A DNA stretch of 64,000 nt, from positions 72,433,876 through 72,497,875 of the forward strand of contig CM056576.1 of assembly GCA_029721435.1 (NCBI GenBank). The letters are read 5' to 3'. The position numbers and the translations under genes were made by a program. The notes beneath the pieces are model-generated. The model saw nothing but the letters and a program-made list of their open reading frames with translations, ran no database searches and was not told where the DNA came from. Below are positions 44,054-55,905 of this stretch, in pieces (position 1 is the stretch's first letter; each line of letters opens with the position of its first letter). The stretch comes from Gymnothorax reevesii. Lineage: Eukaryota > Chordata > Actinopteri > Anguilliformes > Muraenidae.

Positions 44054-44269
44054 TAAGTCAGTTTAACCACTGTTATGAATGACGCTGAGAGTTTATTCAC
44101 TTACTTTCTGATGGTTTGTATTCGTCATAAAGGGGAAACTGTGCGAGTTAAACCACCTCTATTCACCGCTACAACACTCAGCACGTTAACATGACACTCA
44201 AGAAAACTGAATTATTGGATTAGTCCGACTATGATCGGGTTTTTAAAGAGCATGTAAACATCACAGTTG

Positions 44270-44560
44270 TGCTCCCAGAACTCCTGTCACCTCACCCACA
44301 TGTTCTGGACATGTCCGAAACTATCTAATTTTTGGCATTCCTTTTTTGACGCACTTTCAAAAATTTTAAATATTTCAATAAAGCCCTCTCCTCATATAGG
44401 TATCTTTGGTAGATCCCAAGATGATCTCAACATATCGACAACACATTCTAATGTTATTGCTTTTGCCTCTCTAATTGCTCGCAGAAGAATCCTCTTTCAA
44501 TTTTTGGATTTCTCTGATTTTGGAAATCTGCTCAGCCACCCTCATTTAAAACATGGCTAG
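44270..44560 (+). pseudogene. L1 ORF2 C-terminal fragment
   Basis: Includes THMFWTCPKLSNFWHSFFDA, the cysteine-histidine region of the L1 ORF2 C-terminus, followed by a SLIARRRILFQFLD-type segment. Reverse transcriptase is absent, as expected of 5' truncation during target-primed insertion. Confidence 0.85.
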
Positions 44561-45150
44561 AGGATATGATGTTTTATCTGAGACTTGAAAAAATAAAATT
44601 TACACTGAGAGGCTCACTGGACAAGTTTCACTCTCACTGGAGACCATTGATTCACTTTGTGGCCAATCTCAGTCCTGATGAAGTTGCCCCATAACAACTG
44701 AGTTTAAGATAATTCAGGATGGGTGCTTAAAGGACAATGCCCCACATATACGGCCTTCCTTTTTTTTTTTTTTTTTTTTTTTTAAAATTATTTATACTAC
44801 TCATGTCATGGCTACCTCGTGTTCAAAGTATTCTGTTCTTGTTATTATTATTATTATTATTATTTATTTTTAATTATCTTTAGACTTGTGACTCGGGAAA
44901 CATTTGTTGATTTAAATGTCTGTAATGCACCTTAGTAAACAGAGAGCCGAACCTGTTCTGGGTGAGTGAAAGGGTAAAGATAGCCTTGTGTTTAAAAAAA
45001 AAAAAAAAAACCTGTAATAAATAGGGTCAACATGCTGTATTTTCATTTATGTAAACCTATGTGTGAATTGTATACTATCACGCATACTTGTGTGTACCTG
45101 ATTGATTATTTGTTGCCCTGAAATAGAACAAATAAAAAAAAACAAAAAAA
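44270..45150 (+). mobile_element. 5'-truncated L1-type LINE insertion
   Basis: Flanked by a 14 bp target duplication, aaacatcacagttg at 44256-44269 and 45151-45164. Starts within the C-terminal coding region, contains internal runs of T (44761-44783) and A, and ends in an A-rich tail (45131-45150). The insertion interrupts a small palindromic MITE-like segment (44190-44269 and 45165-45260). Confidence 0.88.
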
Positions 45151-45260
45151 AAACATCACAGTTGGACCAAATTAACCTACCTAGATAATTCGATTGATAG
45201 GACGTTTACAAGCAGAGAATAATTTGACTATCTGACCAGAGTCAGACTGCGTTCTGCGCA

Positions 45261-47600
45261 TGCTCAAGCAGTGTTGTTGCCGGCAACATCGAGCAACACA
45301 AACGGCCTTGGCCCAACCGAAAATACACTTATGGACGGACAAGGACGTTTTATGCTTCATCAGCTGTTTGATTTTATTGTTTTTGTGAATCATTTTTGCT
45401 TTGTTTGAAAAATTCTAGACAAATGTATTTAAAATAAATGTAATTATAATGTTCATTGATCAATTTGTGATTATTCACTTAACACCCAACAACCCAAAGG
45501 TGTGTTCATAAACTTCACACGCCACGCATATCACTCCCCGCCCTTCGCCACCTTGGTCTCAAGAAAACCCTGCATTCCTTCAGCTATCACACACAGACAA
45601 TCATCCTAAAATCTTCACACTGCACCATGGACTACTACTGTATCATTCAAGTTTACTATAAGCGGTGCGCTTCGCCAATGGCGGACAGCTAGAAGACAAA
45701 ATTATACTCTTATATGTCCTGACAACAACATGCATTTCAGCACATGTCCCACCCCAGTTAAAAATCTTCCAACTGATAAATGGTCAAATTTCGTTGGCTT
45801 TCTTCTCAATTTCAGAATAGTGGCAAAGCCTCAAAAAATGTTTTTAACAGGTTACAAAAAAAAAAAAAAAATAAAAAATCCACAGCGTGAAGGAAGCAAT
45901 CACTGCACAGATGAGGACAGTGCATTGGTTGGCACGGGAAAATATCACAAAGCAGAAATTCATAAGTGCAATCAAACTGCCATACTGCAAAGAATGAAAT
46001 TCCAATAGGCCTAAACTTTTTAATTCATGACTTAGCGGGTTAACAAGGTGATTGGTGTTGGTGTCAATTCCTTATGCAGAAGAGAATCTAAACTAAAACA
46101 TTGAAAAATGTGGCTAAAGATAATTGAGCTGAATTAGCCAGTGTCTAATTTTTTTGAATGTGGCAAAAGAAATTTGAGCCGAATTAGCCACAGTGGTTAA
46201 ATTTTTTTTCTCCTAGTGCAGCCCCTGCAATGGGAGTCAAAAGATTTCTCTTGTTCTCACTCACCAATCCTCGTCTCCACTGCTCTCTCTGCTGTCAGTT
46301 TCTTTCATATTGTGTGAATTTTTCCATCTGTAGAGACAGACACGCGTCACACCCAAACTACTTGAACACATAACCAAATTAACTACAGACCACATGCACA
46401 TATGCACCTATGCAAGTCAAGTGCATTTGCAGAACTTCAATCATAAGACATCATTTTCAAGTTCTGTACCACTGGAAAGGAAAAAAAAAAACAATCTTCA
46501 TGTCATATCAGAATCATTCTCAGATATTGCTCGATCCTGCACCACCACCGGCACCTTTCTCAGGGCCAGTGGGTCAGGCAGACAGGACAAGACAAAAGCC
46601 AAAAGATCGCAACTGCTGGGGGAGGGTGAAATACATTAAATTCCCACTATCCAATATATTCAACCAAACCAGATCTTCAGGTACTTCGTAATTGAAGCGC
46701 CGAGATATCAAGGCCCTCTGAGAAGTGTGGCTATTGAAATGTGTGTCTTGCAAAGCCGACATTTTTCTCATGAATGTACTATTATAATTCCTCATATCTA
46801 ATCATAAGTATGGCCAAAATCATTTTAGCCAAGACGCAAAACGATTCCGTCGAAAGAACTTAACATTGTTCGATGGCAATATAACTACCGTGCTTACAGC
46901 CTATATATTCACTTATTCTGAGTTCGTAGTCAATTCGTTTACGATCTGAGCGAATGTCAGACTCAACTTGATCTAAAGGAACACTGCATGCGTCATGCCG
47001 GGGAAAGCAAGTACTAATTATAAATTCATCCATCAAAACGACACTAACGTAAAGTACTTTCATTTGTCAACCGCTGGTTAAAGAAAAGAAATCGCAACAT
47101 TCTCAAAAACAACATTTGACAACTGGTTATAAAGGTTGCAAGGTTGTGCATAATTGCGGCAAAACTACATTGAAGCCTATTGGTGCCGAACATGCTGGCG
47201 AGTGGCGACTCCAGTCTTTTCAACAAGTCCCTCAGCTTCATCAAAATATGCAATAGCTAATCACCATGTCCAACACTACATCTTAATCAAAAACAACAGA
47301 TTTTACTCTACCAATTTCCGTCTCCCACGCACAGAGTGATATAAGGCCTCAGTCAGCGTCTTCGCAGTTACAGTGCGCCCACAGTCCACTCACCAATGAA
47401 ACCGCAGCACCGCACTGACGTAGCACTGCTTGAGATCCAGAATTGCCGTATTGTTCAGAGCTGCTGACTACTTAAACAGAATTTGAGTGCCATCTATCGA
47501 GTAAAAATAAAACTGTAAAGGTTCGTCATCAATTGCGGTTCATAACTGGGTTGTATTTCATAGCGGATCGACACACAATATGCTATAAATAGTCAGTGCC
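45261..47600. other. Low-information stretch
   Basis: Contains A-runs (45848-45863), a T-run (46200), and no ORF or repeat that can be named. 47160-47480 is somewhat less AT-rich but shows no exon. Confidence 0.45.
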
Positions 47601-47609
47601 AGTTTCATG

Positions 47610-49037
47610 CGTAGAAACCCAGCCAGCTTCCTCGAGCTAGCACCTAGCTCATTTTTCCTGAATAATGCTAATGCTGCTTCAGCTTCTGCTTCTTCTTCTT
47701 TTTTTCAACCTCTTCCGCTTCTTCCTCTTCTTTTGCTTAAATGTTATATATCACTTTGGTGCATACTGCCATCTACTGAACAGGAGTGTGTAAAGGGGCA
47801 TAAGCAGGCTATGGCTATCTGCAGTTTAAAAAAAAATCCTAGATCCTTTTATTTTAACCTGTATCATTACGAAAAATAAAGATCTGATTCTATCACTCTG
47901 CATTCCTTTTTCCTTAAGGATATTCTCTATTCCTTTTCCTACCTCCCTTTCTCGAAATTGCCGTCTGTATTCTGTATATTTATTGCAGTTAAATAGTACA
48001 TGATCAACATCCTCTATAACCCTGGTCCTCAAATCATACCCTACGAGGTCCGAGGACTGCTGGTTTCCCTCCATCCCTTTACCTGGGAGTCAGGTGTTAA
48101 TACAGTCTGGCCAATCAGAGGCACTAACTGTTTATTTACTTGCCTGGGATAACAGAAAACCTGGGATGGATTTGGATTCAAGGTCCAGATTTGAGGACCC
48201 CTGCTCTATAACTTGGCAAGCATCGCTAAGTCCATTACTCTTTCCTATTAACCTTAATGTACCGCTAAGATGTGTATGACCAAACCTTAGTCTGCTATAT
48301 ACAACCTCCTCCCTTCTGTTTAGGCCTGATGTAACCCTCTTTCCCCAAACATTTTCCTGAATTGCATTATACTGTCTGGCATTTTGTTCTACCTTCCATT
48401 TATTTTGCCATTCAAGCAGAACTTCTGATTTTATTTTAGTTTTGACTTCTCCCTTCCCCATTGGAATATTAATTTCCTCATGTTCTTTTACCAGCATTTT
48501 CTTTGCAATTTTGTCAGCCACTTCATTGCCTTTTACCCCAAGTCCCAACATGAGCTGGAACCCAACAGAATTGAACTATTATTCCAAGGTTCTTAAGATT
48601 CAATAAAATATATTTTGTCTCTACCACCAAATCCTCTCTTCCTGAATTTCCTGTTTCCAAGCTGAGTGACACTGCTAATGAATCAGTACATATAACAGAT
48701 CTAATTGGTTTAACTTCTTCAATCCATTTCAGAGCAGTTATTATTCCAGTTAATACAATAGTATAGATTGACAAAAAATTGCTTAATCTATATCCATACC
48801 TTGCATTAAATTTTGGGATATATATCCCAATTCCACAATGTCCATCTCGTGGATCCTTTCATCCATCTGTAAAAATTTTTTTAAAAAGCATAATATTTAC
48901 ATATAAGGTGCCTTTCACTGCGGTCTACTAGACTTTGTTCATTAGCTTTTTTCTGCTTTTTCTTTCAGCAGTTCTAAATCAACGGGTGGAACTGATAACG
49001 CCCACGGAGGAACCTGACTCAACACAATCCGAATAAT
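47610..49037 (-). mobile_element. RNase H-bearing LINE fragment 1 (I superfamily, probably Nimb-like)
   Basis: Minus strand, 5'-truncated. From about 49030 the frame gives VPPWALSVPPVDLELLKEKA, then the RNase H domain beginning IFTDG (48870-48850), its middle ICTDSLAVSLSLETG, and QFCWVPAHVG with VKGNEVADKIAKK. The cysteine region FGHTHLSGTLRLIG then EDVDHVLFNCNKY follows. Frame breaks near 48545 and stops elsewhere show decay. The 3' end carries a GAAGAAG-type tail (complement cttcttcttc near 47690-47740). A hAT MITE sits in the C-terminal part. Confidence 0.85.
48020..48203. mobile_element. hAT-type MITE, 184 bp, inside LINE fragment 1
   Basis: Ends ccctggtcctcaaatc and caggggtcctcaaatc (complement of the right end). 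Exact 8 bp duplication CTCTATAA at 48012-48019 and 48204-48211. It splits the cysteine-rich region of the LINE, whose text resumes on the other side. Confidence 0.9.
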
Positions 49038-49196
49038 ACTGCTGCTGCTGCTTTTTCTTGTAGATTTGATTGGTATTTATACAAATTAAAGGTGCATTAC
49101 CGCCACCTACCAGACTGGAATATGGAGCAGTAGATTGACAGAGGAAAAAAACGAAATTCCCTCCGGTACCTTAATAAATATTTATAACTGCTTGTA

Positions 49197-49550
49197 ACAA
49201 AAATATGAAAAAAGAGTCTAAGGCACTCTGGTAGTGAAAAAAGCAAAAAGCCTTTATTAAATGGCTAATGCATCGGGAAGATTAAAAAGTGCACCTATGC
49301 TTTACGGCCATACAAGGCCTTCATCAGGGTGAATGATGAAGGCCTTGTATGGCCGTAACGCGTGGGTGCGCTTTTTAATCTTGCCGATGCATTAGCCATT
49401 CAATAAAGGCTTTTCGCTTTTTTCACTACCAGAATGCCTTAGACTCTTTTTTCATATTTTTGCTACATTCTTTGCCCCTTGCCTAAGAGCACCTGGTATT
49501 GCGATTTTGATTTTCAACCCTAGACGCGCTCCTTTTTCCCCGATTCATTC
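49197..49550. mobile_element. Hairpin insertion with 16 bp target duplication
   Basis: atttataactgcttgt occurs at 49181-49196 and 49551-49566, flanking the insertion. The first ~275 bp (49197-49470) form a near-perfect foldback: gcatcgg, aaagtgcacc, ggccatacaaggccttcatc and their complements, centred near 49334. About 80 unpaired bases (ccctagacgcgctcc...) follow. It interrupts the 3' untranslated part of LINE fragment 2. A 16 bp duplication is more like retroposition than cut-and-paste. Confidence 0.8.
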
Positions 49551-50336
49551 ATTTATAACTGCTTGTTGTCCACTGAAGTAGGTTCCCTATAGTGAAACGT
49601 ATCTTATCTTTCTGCAGTGCAGCTTTCAATCCCTTTCTTTCCTCCTCATAGCCCTTACACTCCAGGAGTATATTTATTATATTATTATCATTATATGTTG
49701 AACAGACTCAGGGTGATCACAATATTTACATCTGCCAGTAGAGTGTTTACCAATTCTATGAAGTGTGCTATTCAGTCCAGTGTGCCCTAATCTGAGACGG
49801 GTAATGACTAACTCTTCCCTTCGGTCCCTGCCCAACCCCCCTCCAGCAACAACTTTTTCCAGTTTATTGTAAAAATGCCTTCTGGTGTCATTCAGTCCCA
49901 ATACTCTAACCATACTTTTTGCATTTGCACCTTTATGATTGATTTACCCTCTGTTCTACATAACAGGAAATTTATGTTTACCGTTTGTGACCTGAGTGCT
50001 TGTTTAGCCAGTATACCTGCATCTTCATTGCCTTCAACCCCTTCAAGGGCAGGAACCCAAGTGAAACAGACAGTCAAGCCCTTGTGTAGGTTGTGTCACA
50101 GCAGATGAATTTCAATAATATCTTGCCTGCATGATTTCATAGACTTGATACTATTAAGTGCTGCCCAGCTATCAGACGCAATGAGTGCATTCTTCTTATT
50201 GTTTCCATTTAACCACTGCCGTGCAAACGCAATGGCACGGATCTCGACTGTATACACTGATACATTGTCTGTTGCTCTTTTTTTAATAGCTACTTTAAAT
50301 TCCAGGATGTAAACTGCAGCTCCAGTACGTCCAGTC

Positions 50337-51349
50337 TGTTGTGTTCTGGCCTTTGGCCAGGACAGCATTTATGGTTTTAACAGTTTCATGTTTCAAGATT
50401 TCATAGTTCATAGTTTCATGTTCCATAGTCATGCTCGTAGTCATAGTTTTAACAGTTTCTTGTTTCAGGATTACACATTTCACATTCCATGTCCATGTTT
50501 TTACTTTTCCATGTTTTTGTTTTTGTCAGGTCTGCCATGCCACTCCACCGCTTGTCTGCGTTCCGCCCCGTGCCTTCGTTGTTGCACATTTCAGAGCTCT
50601 GGGTTGGCTTTGGTATTTCCCTCTTCCTTCTGTGCTGTGCTGATTCGGGGCTCTCTAAGCTTAATTGGCAATTAACTGTTTTTAAGTTACTAACATTTAC
50701 TAACACTCACTGGGTTGGTGTAATTCTTAGATAGGCACATTACTAATACTACTAATTTAGACAGGGAGTTTATTGTCATGATTCCTGCTTTGCTATTTCA
50801 AGATCTTGCTGTGCTTTTCTGTTCTTAACATTCATGCTTGCTTCCAAGCTGCATACTTAATTGGTACTTAAGCTGAGCACGCTCATTCTCTTAATGAGCA
50901 GGTCATGTCATCCAATCTCTGTCCATGTCTTGATCTTGCCATGCCTCTTGTTTCTGCTTCTCCAGGTGTTGCCCCTCATGTGTCTTTGATTTCCAAGCCT
51001 TTATCTGGATGCGGTGGAAGTTGGCTGGCAGACAGTGTCTCAAGTTCCCTTGCATGTCAAGTTTCAAGTCTTGTTCTAGCCTCTTGTCAAGTCTCGTGAT
51101 TATAGCTCTTGTCTTGTATATATATATATATAGCCTTGTTATTTATTTTTCTTGGTCTTCTTGCCTGGAGTTTCCAGTGTTTTTTGTCATTTTTGTATTC
51201 TTTTGTTTATAGCTCCGTGTAGCGTACTTTAGTTTGTCCTTTTGCAACCCTTTGGGCCAAGTTTTTCATTGGCCCTCGTGCCTGTTTTGTTTTGAATAAA
51301 ATCCTCATTCCCATCTCCCCACATCTGGTGTCTTACTGATCCCATATCA
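50337..51349 (+). mobile_element. Solo LTR, 1,013 bp
   Basis: Begins TGTTGTGTTCTGG and ends CCCATATCA, with the 5 bp duplication CAGTC at 50332-50336 and 51350-51354. A TATA-rich stretch (tatatatatatatag, about 51118-51133) and a polyadenylation signal AATAAA at 51295-51300 lie in the order expected for U3-R-U5 on the plus strand. No internal coding region is present, so it is a recombined solo LTR. It breaks the RNase H domain of LINE fragment 2 between FTDGSKDPET and GRTGAA, on the opposite strand. Confidence 0.88.
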
Positions 51350-51850
51350 CAGTCTCTGGATCTTTTGAGCCATCTGTAAATAATTACAAGTTTATTTGCA
51401 TAGTATTGCTTAATATATCTCTGTACTATGTTTCCAGTACTTCCCTGTTGTGATTTCTTTCTGAGCTGAAGTTGAATGTTGAAATCTACAGATGACATCT
51501 GAAATAGCCAAGGAGGAATTTCTGACAAAGGAACATTTGGAATATACTGCACATCACATGAACCAATATTTTGGGCTTTTATATTTCCAACCCACCCCAA
51601 GCTCCTGAAGTTTGACTTGCTATGCTCTGAGCAATTTTCAAAGATGGCCTTAGTTGGATGGGATTTTGTGTCCTTGCAGATATACCCAGTATGCTAACAT
51701 AAGCGTCACCCTCCTTATTCCCAGTGGCACTTCCCCCCCTTTTCAACTTGCATTGCTGCGACTTGAGATGACTTAAATGCTCCACCACATATCTTAAGTG
51801 TGAGGTACAATTCAGGAAACGCACGCAAGAGAAATCCATAAAAAACGCAT

Positions 51851-52560
51851 GCCTTTAAAGGAGTCCAAGTCAAAGCCACAAAAAAAAACCCCACAATTGC
51901 CAAGCCACAATACAAAATCCAAAAACAGTGTTGACTAGACAGGCAGGGGTCAGAACCAGTAAAAACAGATGAGCAAAGGTGCAAAAACGATAGGCAAAAA
52001 TTTGTAGTCGATGAACAAATCCAAGGGTCATACACAGGGCATCCAAACACAGAAATCGTAGTCATACAAAAAGGGTCAAAATCCAAAAAGACAAAACAGT
52101 ACAAAAAGGACTTGGCAAGAATCAAAGTCAGACAAACCAGTTGAAGAAAAACAATACTCAATGGCATACAAGGCCCTCTCCACAATGAAATATTGATCAA
52201 CGTTCTGAGAGGGAGCTGGCTGTGAACAGACTGCTTAAATAGACGGGAGGAAAGTCACATGCTATGCAGGAAACAGGTGAACTGGATCAAACTAATTACA
52301 ATGGGAGAATCACATGAGGGAAACCCTAACCACAAAAATTGGCGAAAGCCAAGACATGGACAGGAATCACACAGACAGCCTATGACATTTAAACAGCTCC
52401 GGTCAAGGAGTTGTAAGTGCACAGATAATGAGTGCAGGAAAGTAATTAAGTTCATGCGAGAGATCTTGCAGAAACTCAGGGAAAGACAGGTACAGCTGAG
52501 CAAGAGGTGGAGACTAGAACAGGGTGATTGCTGTGAGGGAATTAGTAATAATTAGTAGTG
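51851..52560 (-). repeat. Dispersed-repeat-like segment, unclassified
   Basis: Composed of phrases such as aaaatccaaaaagacaaaac, aagtcagacaaaccag, agggagctggctgtgaacag and ggaaacaggtgaactgg, a style recurrent in fish repeats. Related text resumes at 53110-53260 beyond the MITE at 52727. Superfamily not determined. Confidence 0.45.
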
Positions 52561-52726
52561 ATGCAACTTTAAAGATTTAACTCGAGTGCTTCTTAGTAAG
52601 TTAGTCAACTATGTACAAGGATTAGTTGTGTTAGTAGACTATGATACAAAATACAAATGTTATGTCTTGTTAGTACTCAGAACGGTAAGACAAAGGAGGT
52701 AAACGAGAATCAAAGGAATATATTAA

Positions 52727-53104
52727 CCTCTTAAGCCCAAGCCTCTTTTTTAGGTTTCTGTTTGAAAATGACATACCCAAAATGAATAGAGTATATCTCT
52801 GTTTGTGTAGCATGAAGTATCAGAGAGGGAGACATGGAAATGTGGAGAGAGGGTTGTTTTTCTGACGCTACTCGGATTTTGATATTTGAACATTAATATG
52901 CTTGGCGTTTGAGTTGTGCTTGGTGTATGTAAAAATGACTTATATGTAATATATATGTAATGTAATATGCTTGTAGCAGAGGCTCTCCTGTTTCATTTGA
53001 TGTGTAATATGACTATATTGCTACTTAATTAGCGCGGCGTTGTAGGTATTTTGCTGCGGTGAGTCTCAGGGTCCCCCAATTAGGGGACCCTGGAGTTTAA
53101 GAGG
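52727..53104. mobile_element. Non-autonomous element, cctcttaagc ends, TTAA-like target
   Basis: Left ttaacctcttaagccc and right gagtttaagaggttcaa are inverted. TTAA flanks the left end and a one-base variant the right, suggesting piggyBac-type. Near the right end a perfect 10 bp stem cagggtcccc / ggggaccctg lies at 53067-53092. Confidence 0.6.
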
Positions 53105-53689
53105 TTCAACACCGGAATTCATTTAAATCACCAGAAGTGAGTAAGCACACAAACAGGGAAGATGGACTGAACCAGCAAGATCACAAGACAGGGGAGACAA
53201 GTGCAATGGAACTGAGAAATGGAATGAACTAAAAACCTGAGAATCTGACCAAAGCACACGGTCCCGGTTGAAGTCCCAGTACCGCTTAGCGAACTCCACA
53301 TGTTTGCATTTATGATTGTGAGTGAGAAAAGGTTTTTTATATAAATATACGTCATATATTACTTTCTATATGTCAGTAATACAAACTTAATCTCTATCTG
53401 AAACCACTTGGCCTCCACAGGCCATCTTGCATGTTCATCAAGCACAGCGTCCCCAATAGACCCACTTCCGTTGATTCAATCAAAATAGCCCTAGCACTGT
53501 ACATTGACGGTACCAAGGTAAGTTGATTGCTTGATTTAGAAAAAAATTTATCACGCAGTTTTTGAGAAATTATTTTTTAAAAATTGCTCAGTCCCATCTT
53601 TAACTTTGGAGGCAAAACTTCAAAGGCCCATGAAACGGACAAAAATGATTCAATGAAAAATCGGAGAAAAATATCTGGAGATATGGTCT

Positions 53690-55420
53690 AATAGTATGTT
53701 ATTGCATATTTACACGAAAATTCATCAGGCCAAAAAAAAAGTTAAGGCGGGCAAGCTAAAAACGGAAAAACTCCTGGCCCAGATGGGTTCTGTAAAGAAT
53801 TTGACAAAAAGTTCAACACTGTCCTGTCTTCACGACTACGAAATATGTATATTCAGGTGTCTGAAGAGCAGATCTTACCTCCGACTTAAGAAGAGTCAAC
53901 TATAGTGTTGATTCACAAGAAAGATAAGAATCCTGAAGAAGTAGATTCTTACAGAGCAATTGCAATTTTAAATACGGATCAAAAAATCCTAGCCAAAATC
54001 CTGGCTCATAGACTCAGCCTAGTCATCAGCAATCTTGCTCATCCAGATCAAACTGGATTTATACCCAAACAATACTCATTTTTTAATTTGAGACGCCTTT
54101 TTAACATATTGTACTCATCCCGGGTACCAAAAGAACCATTTACTATTATTGCATTGGATGTGAAAAAAGCATTTGACCAAGAGGAATGGTCCTATCTTTT
54201 TACGGTGTTGGAGAAATTCCAACTAGGAGAAAATTTAATTTCATGGTTAAAAACACAAATCCAAACGCTAGAATACAAACCAATCAAATCCTATCGCCAA
54301 AATTCATGTTATTCAGAGGAAACGGACAGGGATGTGCTCGGTCACCATTTTATTCACTTTAGCTATAGAAGCAGTCATCTTGTCCCCCAAACCATTAACT
54401 AAGTCAACTTACAACCATAATCCCATCATGCATGATGCCATTCGTTTCTAGAAGCAGTTGAAGCTCAGTCTCAAATGAAGGAATATGGCCCTCCTAACTG
54501 CAAATAACCCCTCCTTCAAAACTCCTACTTTAGATGGTGCTTTTACACAATGGAAAACCCGAGGAATTAAATCAGTGGGTAATTTGCATATAAGGGGGAC
54601 TTTTGCCTCCTTTTGGAAACTGCGGGAGAAATATAACTTGAATACGAACAATTTTTTTTATTTCTTCAGGTTAGAGACTATGTGAAATCATTTATGCAGG
54701 ATTATAGAATAGCAATTCCAGACAAACTTGATGACTGTTTACAAAGACAACCTGATTCAGAGAAGCTGATATCATATATTTCTAATGTTTTACAAAACAT
54801 TATCAATCCCTCTTCGGAGGTTAATCGATGGGCCTGGGAAGAGGAGCTGGGGAAACAAATTTCTCAAGATGAGTGGGATACAAGACCGCAGAGTGCACAC
54901 ACCAGTTCATTAAATACTAGACATCGCTTAATACAGTTTAAGGTACTACACAAGTTATATTATTCAAAATCTAAACTCAATAAAAAGTTTCCCCAATATC
55001 TCCCGAGTGTGATAAATGCCAATCCCAAGAAGCCTCTTTAACCCATAGTTTCATACTCTGTCCCAAGACAGAAAGTCTATAGATCTAAATTTTTAATATC
55101 TTCTCATTTATATTGAAGACCCCCCCAAAACTAGAACCTGAAATGATAATATTAGGGATGTCGGAGACTTTCAGGAAGCTAACTACCCCTCAACAACACT
55201 TTGTCTCCTACGGGCTCATAATTGCAAAAAAAACTCTTATATTTTGGAAAAAAGCAGCAGCCCCCTCAGCAAAATTGTGGCTCACAGGCCTAACTGATAC
55301 TCTCCACCCAGAAAGAATTAGGTTTGTTTTAAATGATAAACTAAAACTATTTCTAAAGATTTGGTCGCTATTTCTACTCTTTCTCGAACAGCATAGTTTA
55401 CAAACTTAAGAATTACAGGT
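53690..55420 (+). mobile_element. L1-type LINE remnant with reverse transcriptase
   Basis: Plus strand. GKTPGPDGFCKEF (about 53760) and STIVLIHKKDKNPEEVDSYR (53895) are reverse transcriptase blocks 1-2. AILNTDQKILAKILAHRL and DQTGFIP follow, then block A IALDVKKAFDQEEW at 54150-54190. The next block (QGCA-SP, near 54325) is in another frame. The YADD active-site region is missing, a deletion of several hundred bases near 54400-54430. Downstream frames 54682-55041 and 55113-55409 are the C-terminal part. Frameshifts and stops show it is dead. Confidence 0.88.
53905..54402 (+). pseudogene. L1 ORF2 reverse transcriptase fragment
   Basis: The longest uninterrupted piece of the RT domain, covering the fingers and palm blocks up to motif A, in which one of the catalytic aspartates is visible (LDVKKAFD). 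It ends in a shifted frame. The start shown is simply the first methionine; similarity continues upstream after a stop at 53887-53889. Confidence 0.85.
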
Positions 55421-55639
55421 AATACTCGATATGGGATTGGTTGGTTTCCTTGATGGTTTTTTTCTCCCCTTCTGTTTTTTTCTTTTTTCTGTTTATTGTT
55501 ATTTGAATTTATTTTCATTATAACTCATGTTTTACAAACATATTCAAACTAAATTTTTTTTCTCCTTCTATGTATTTTTTGATTTTATCAACTTTTTCAT
55601 TTTTCCTATGTTGACTCACATGTATATAAAATACTGCTA

Positions 55640-55905
55640 AATATGAAGCAAGATATTATTATGAATGCCTTAACTCTCGTACAAATGCTTCCTATAACAA
55701 GTCGACATGGTCTACAACATCCCCCGCCAATCGTGCGCTTCTCATTTTCGAACTCAATCAAGGCCTTTATGGTCTGAAGCTTCACACCAAATTTGGTTGC
55801 TGTATCTGTAGTAGTTTCTGAGTAAAGCTGTCCCCTTTATCTCCGACGGACGCACAGAGGTCAAACCTATATCCCCCTCCCACTTCGTGTTGGCGGGGGA
55901 TAAAA
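55640..55905 (+). repeat. Hairpin-terminated module, tandem part minimal
   Basis: cttcacaccaaatttggttg and tccgacggacgcacagaggt precede the hairpin tatccccc ... gggggata at 55870-55902 and aaaaata. Same end architecture as the other modules. Confidence 0.7.

Larger units (their letters stand above)
49038..51850 (-). mobile_element. RNase H-bearing LINE fragment 2, interrupted twice
   Basis: Minus strand. From the upstream side: AFKSSQVAAMQVEKG (about 51770-51720), PPWLFQMSSVDF (51515-51480) and the RNase H start FTDGSKDPET (51385-51355). A 1,013 bp LTR follows, then GRTGAAVYILEFKV, YTVEIRAIAFARQW, ASDSWAAL, FTWVPALEGVEGNEDAGILA, and TRLRLGHTGLNSTLHRIG with CKYCDHPE down to about 49680. All four RNase H acidic positions can be traced. 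The 3' untranslated part holds the phrase ggtgcattaccgccaccta (complement) near 49090 and a CTG/TTC-rich tail at 49038. Its tail abuts the truncated 5' edge of LINE fragment 1. Confidence 0.85.

Noticed and set aside
47610..47880. Serine-rich 90-codon plus-strand frame
   Set aside because: It is antisense to the 3' end of a LINE and reflects its GAA-type tail.
51715..52200. 161-codon minus-strand hydrophobic frame as a membrane protein
   Set aside because: Its last ~25 codons belong to LINE fragment 2 and the rest reads through an unrelated AT-rich dispersed repeat. The leucine- and phenylalanine-rich text comes from A-rich plus-strand sequence.
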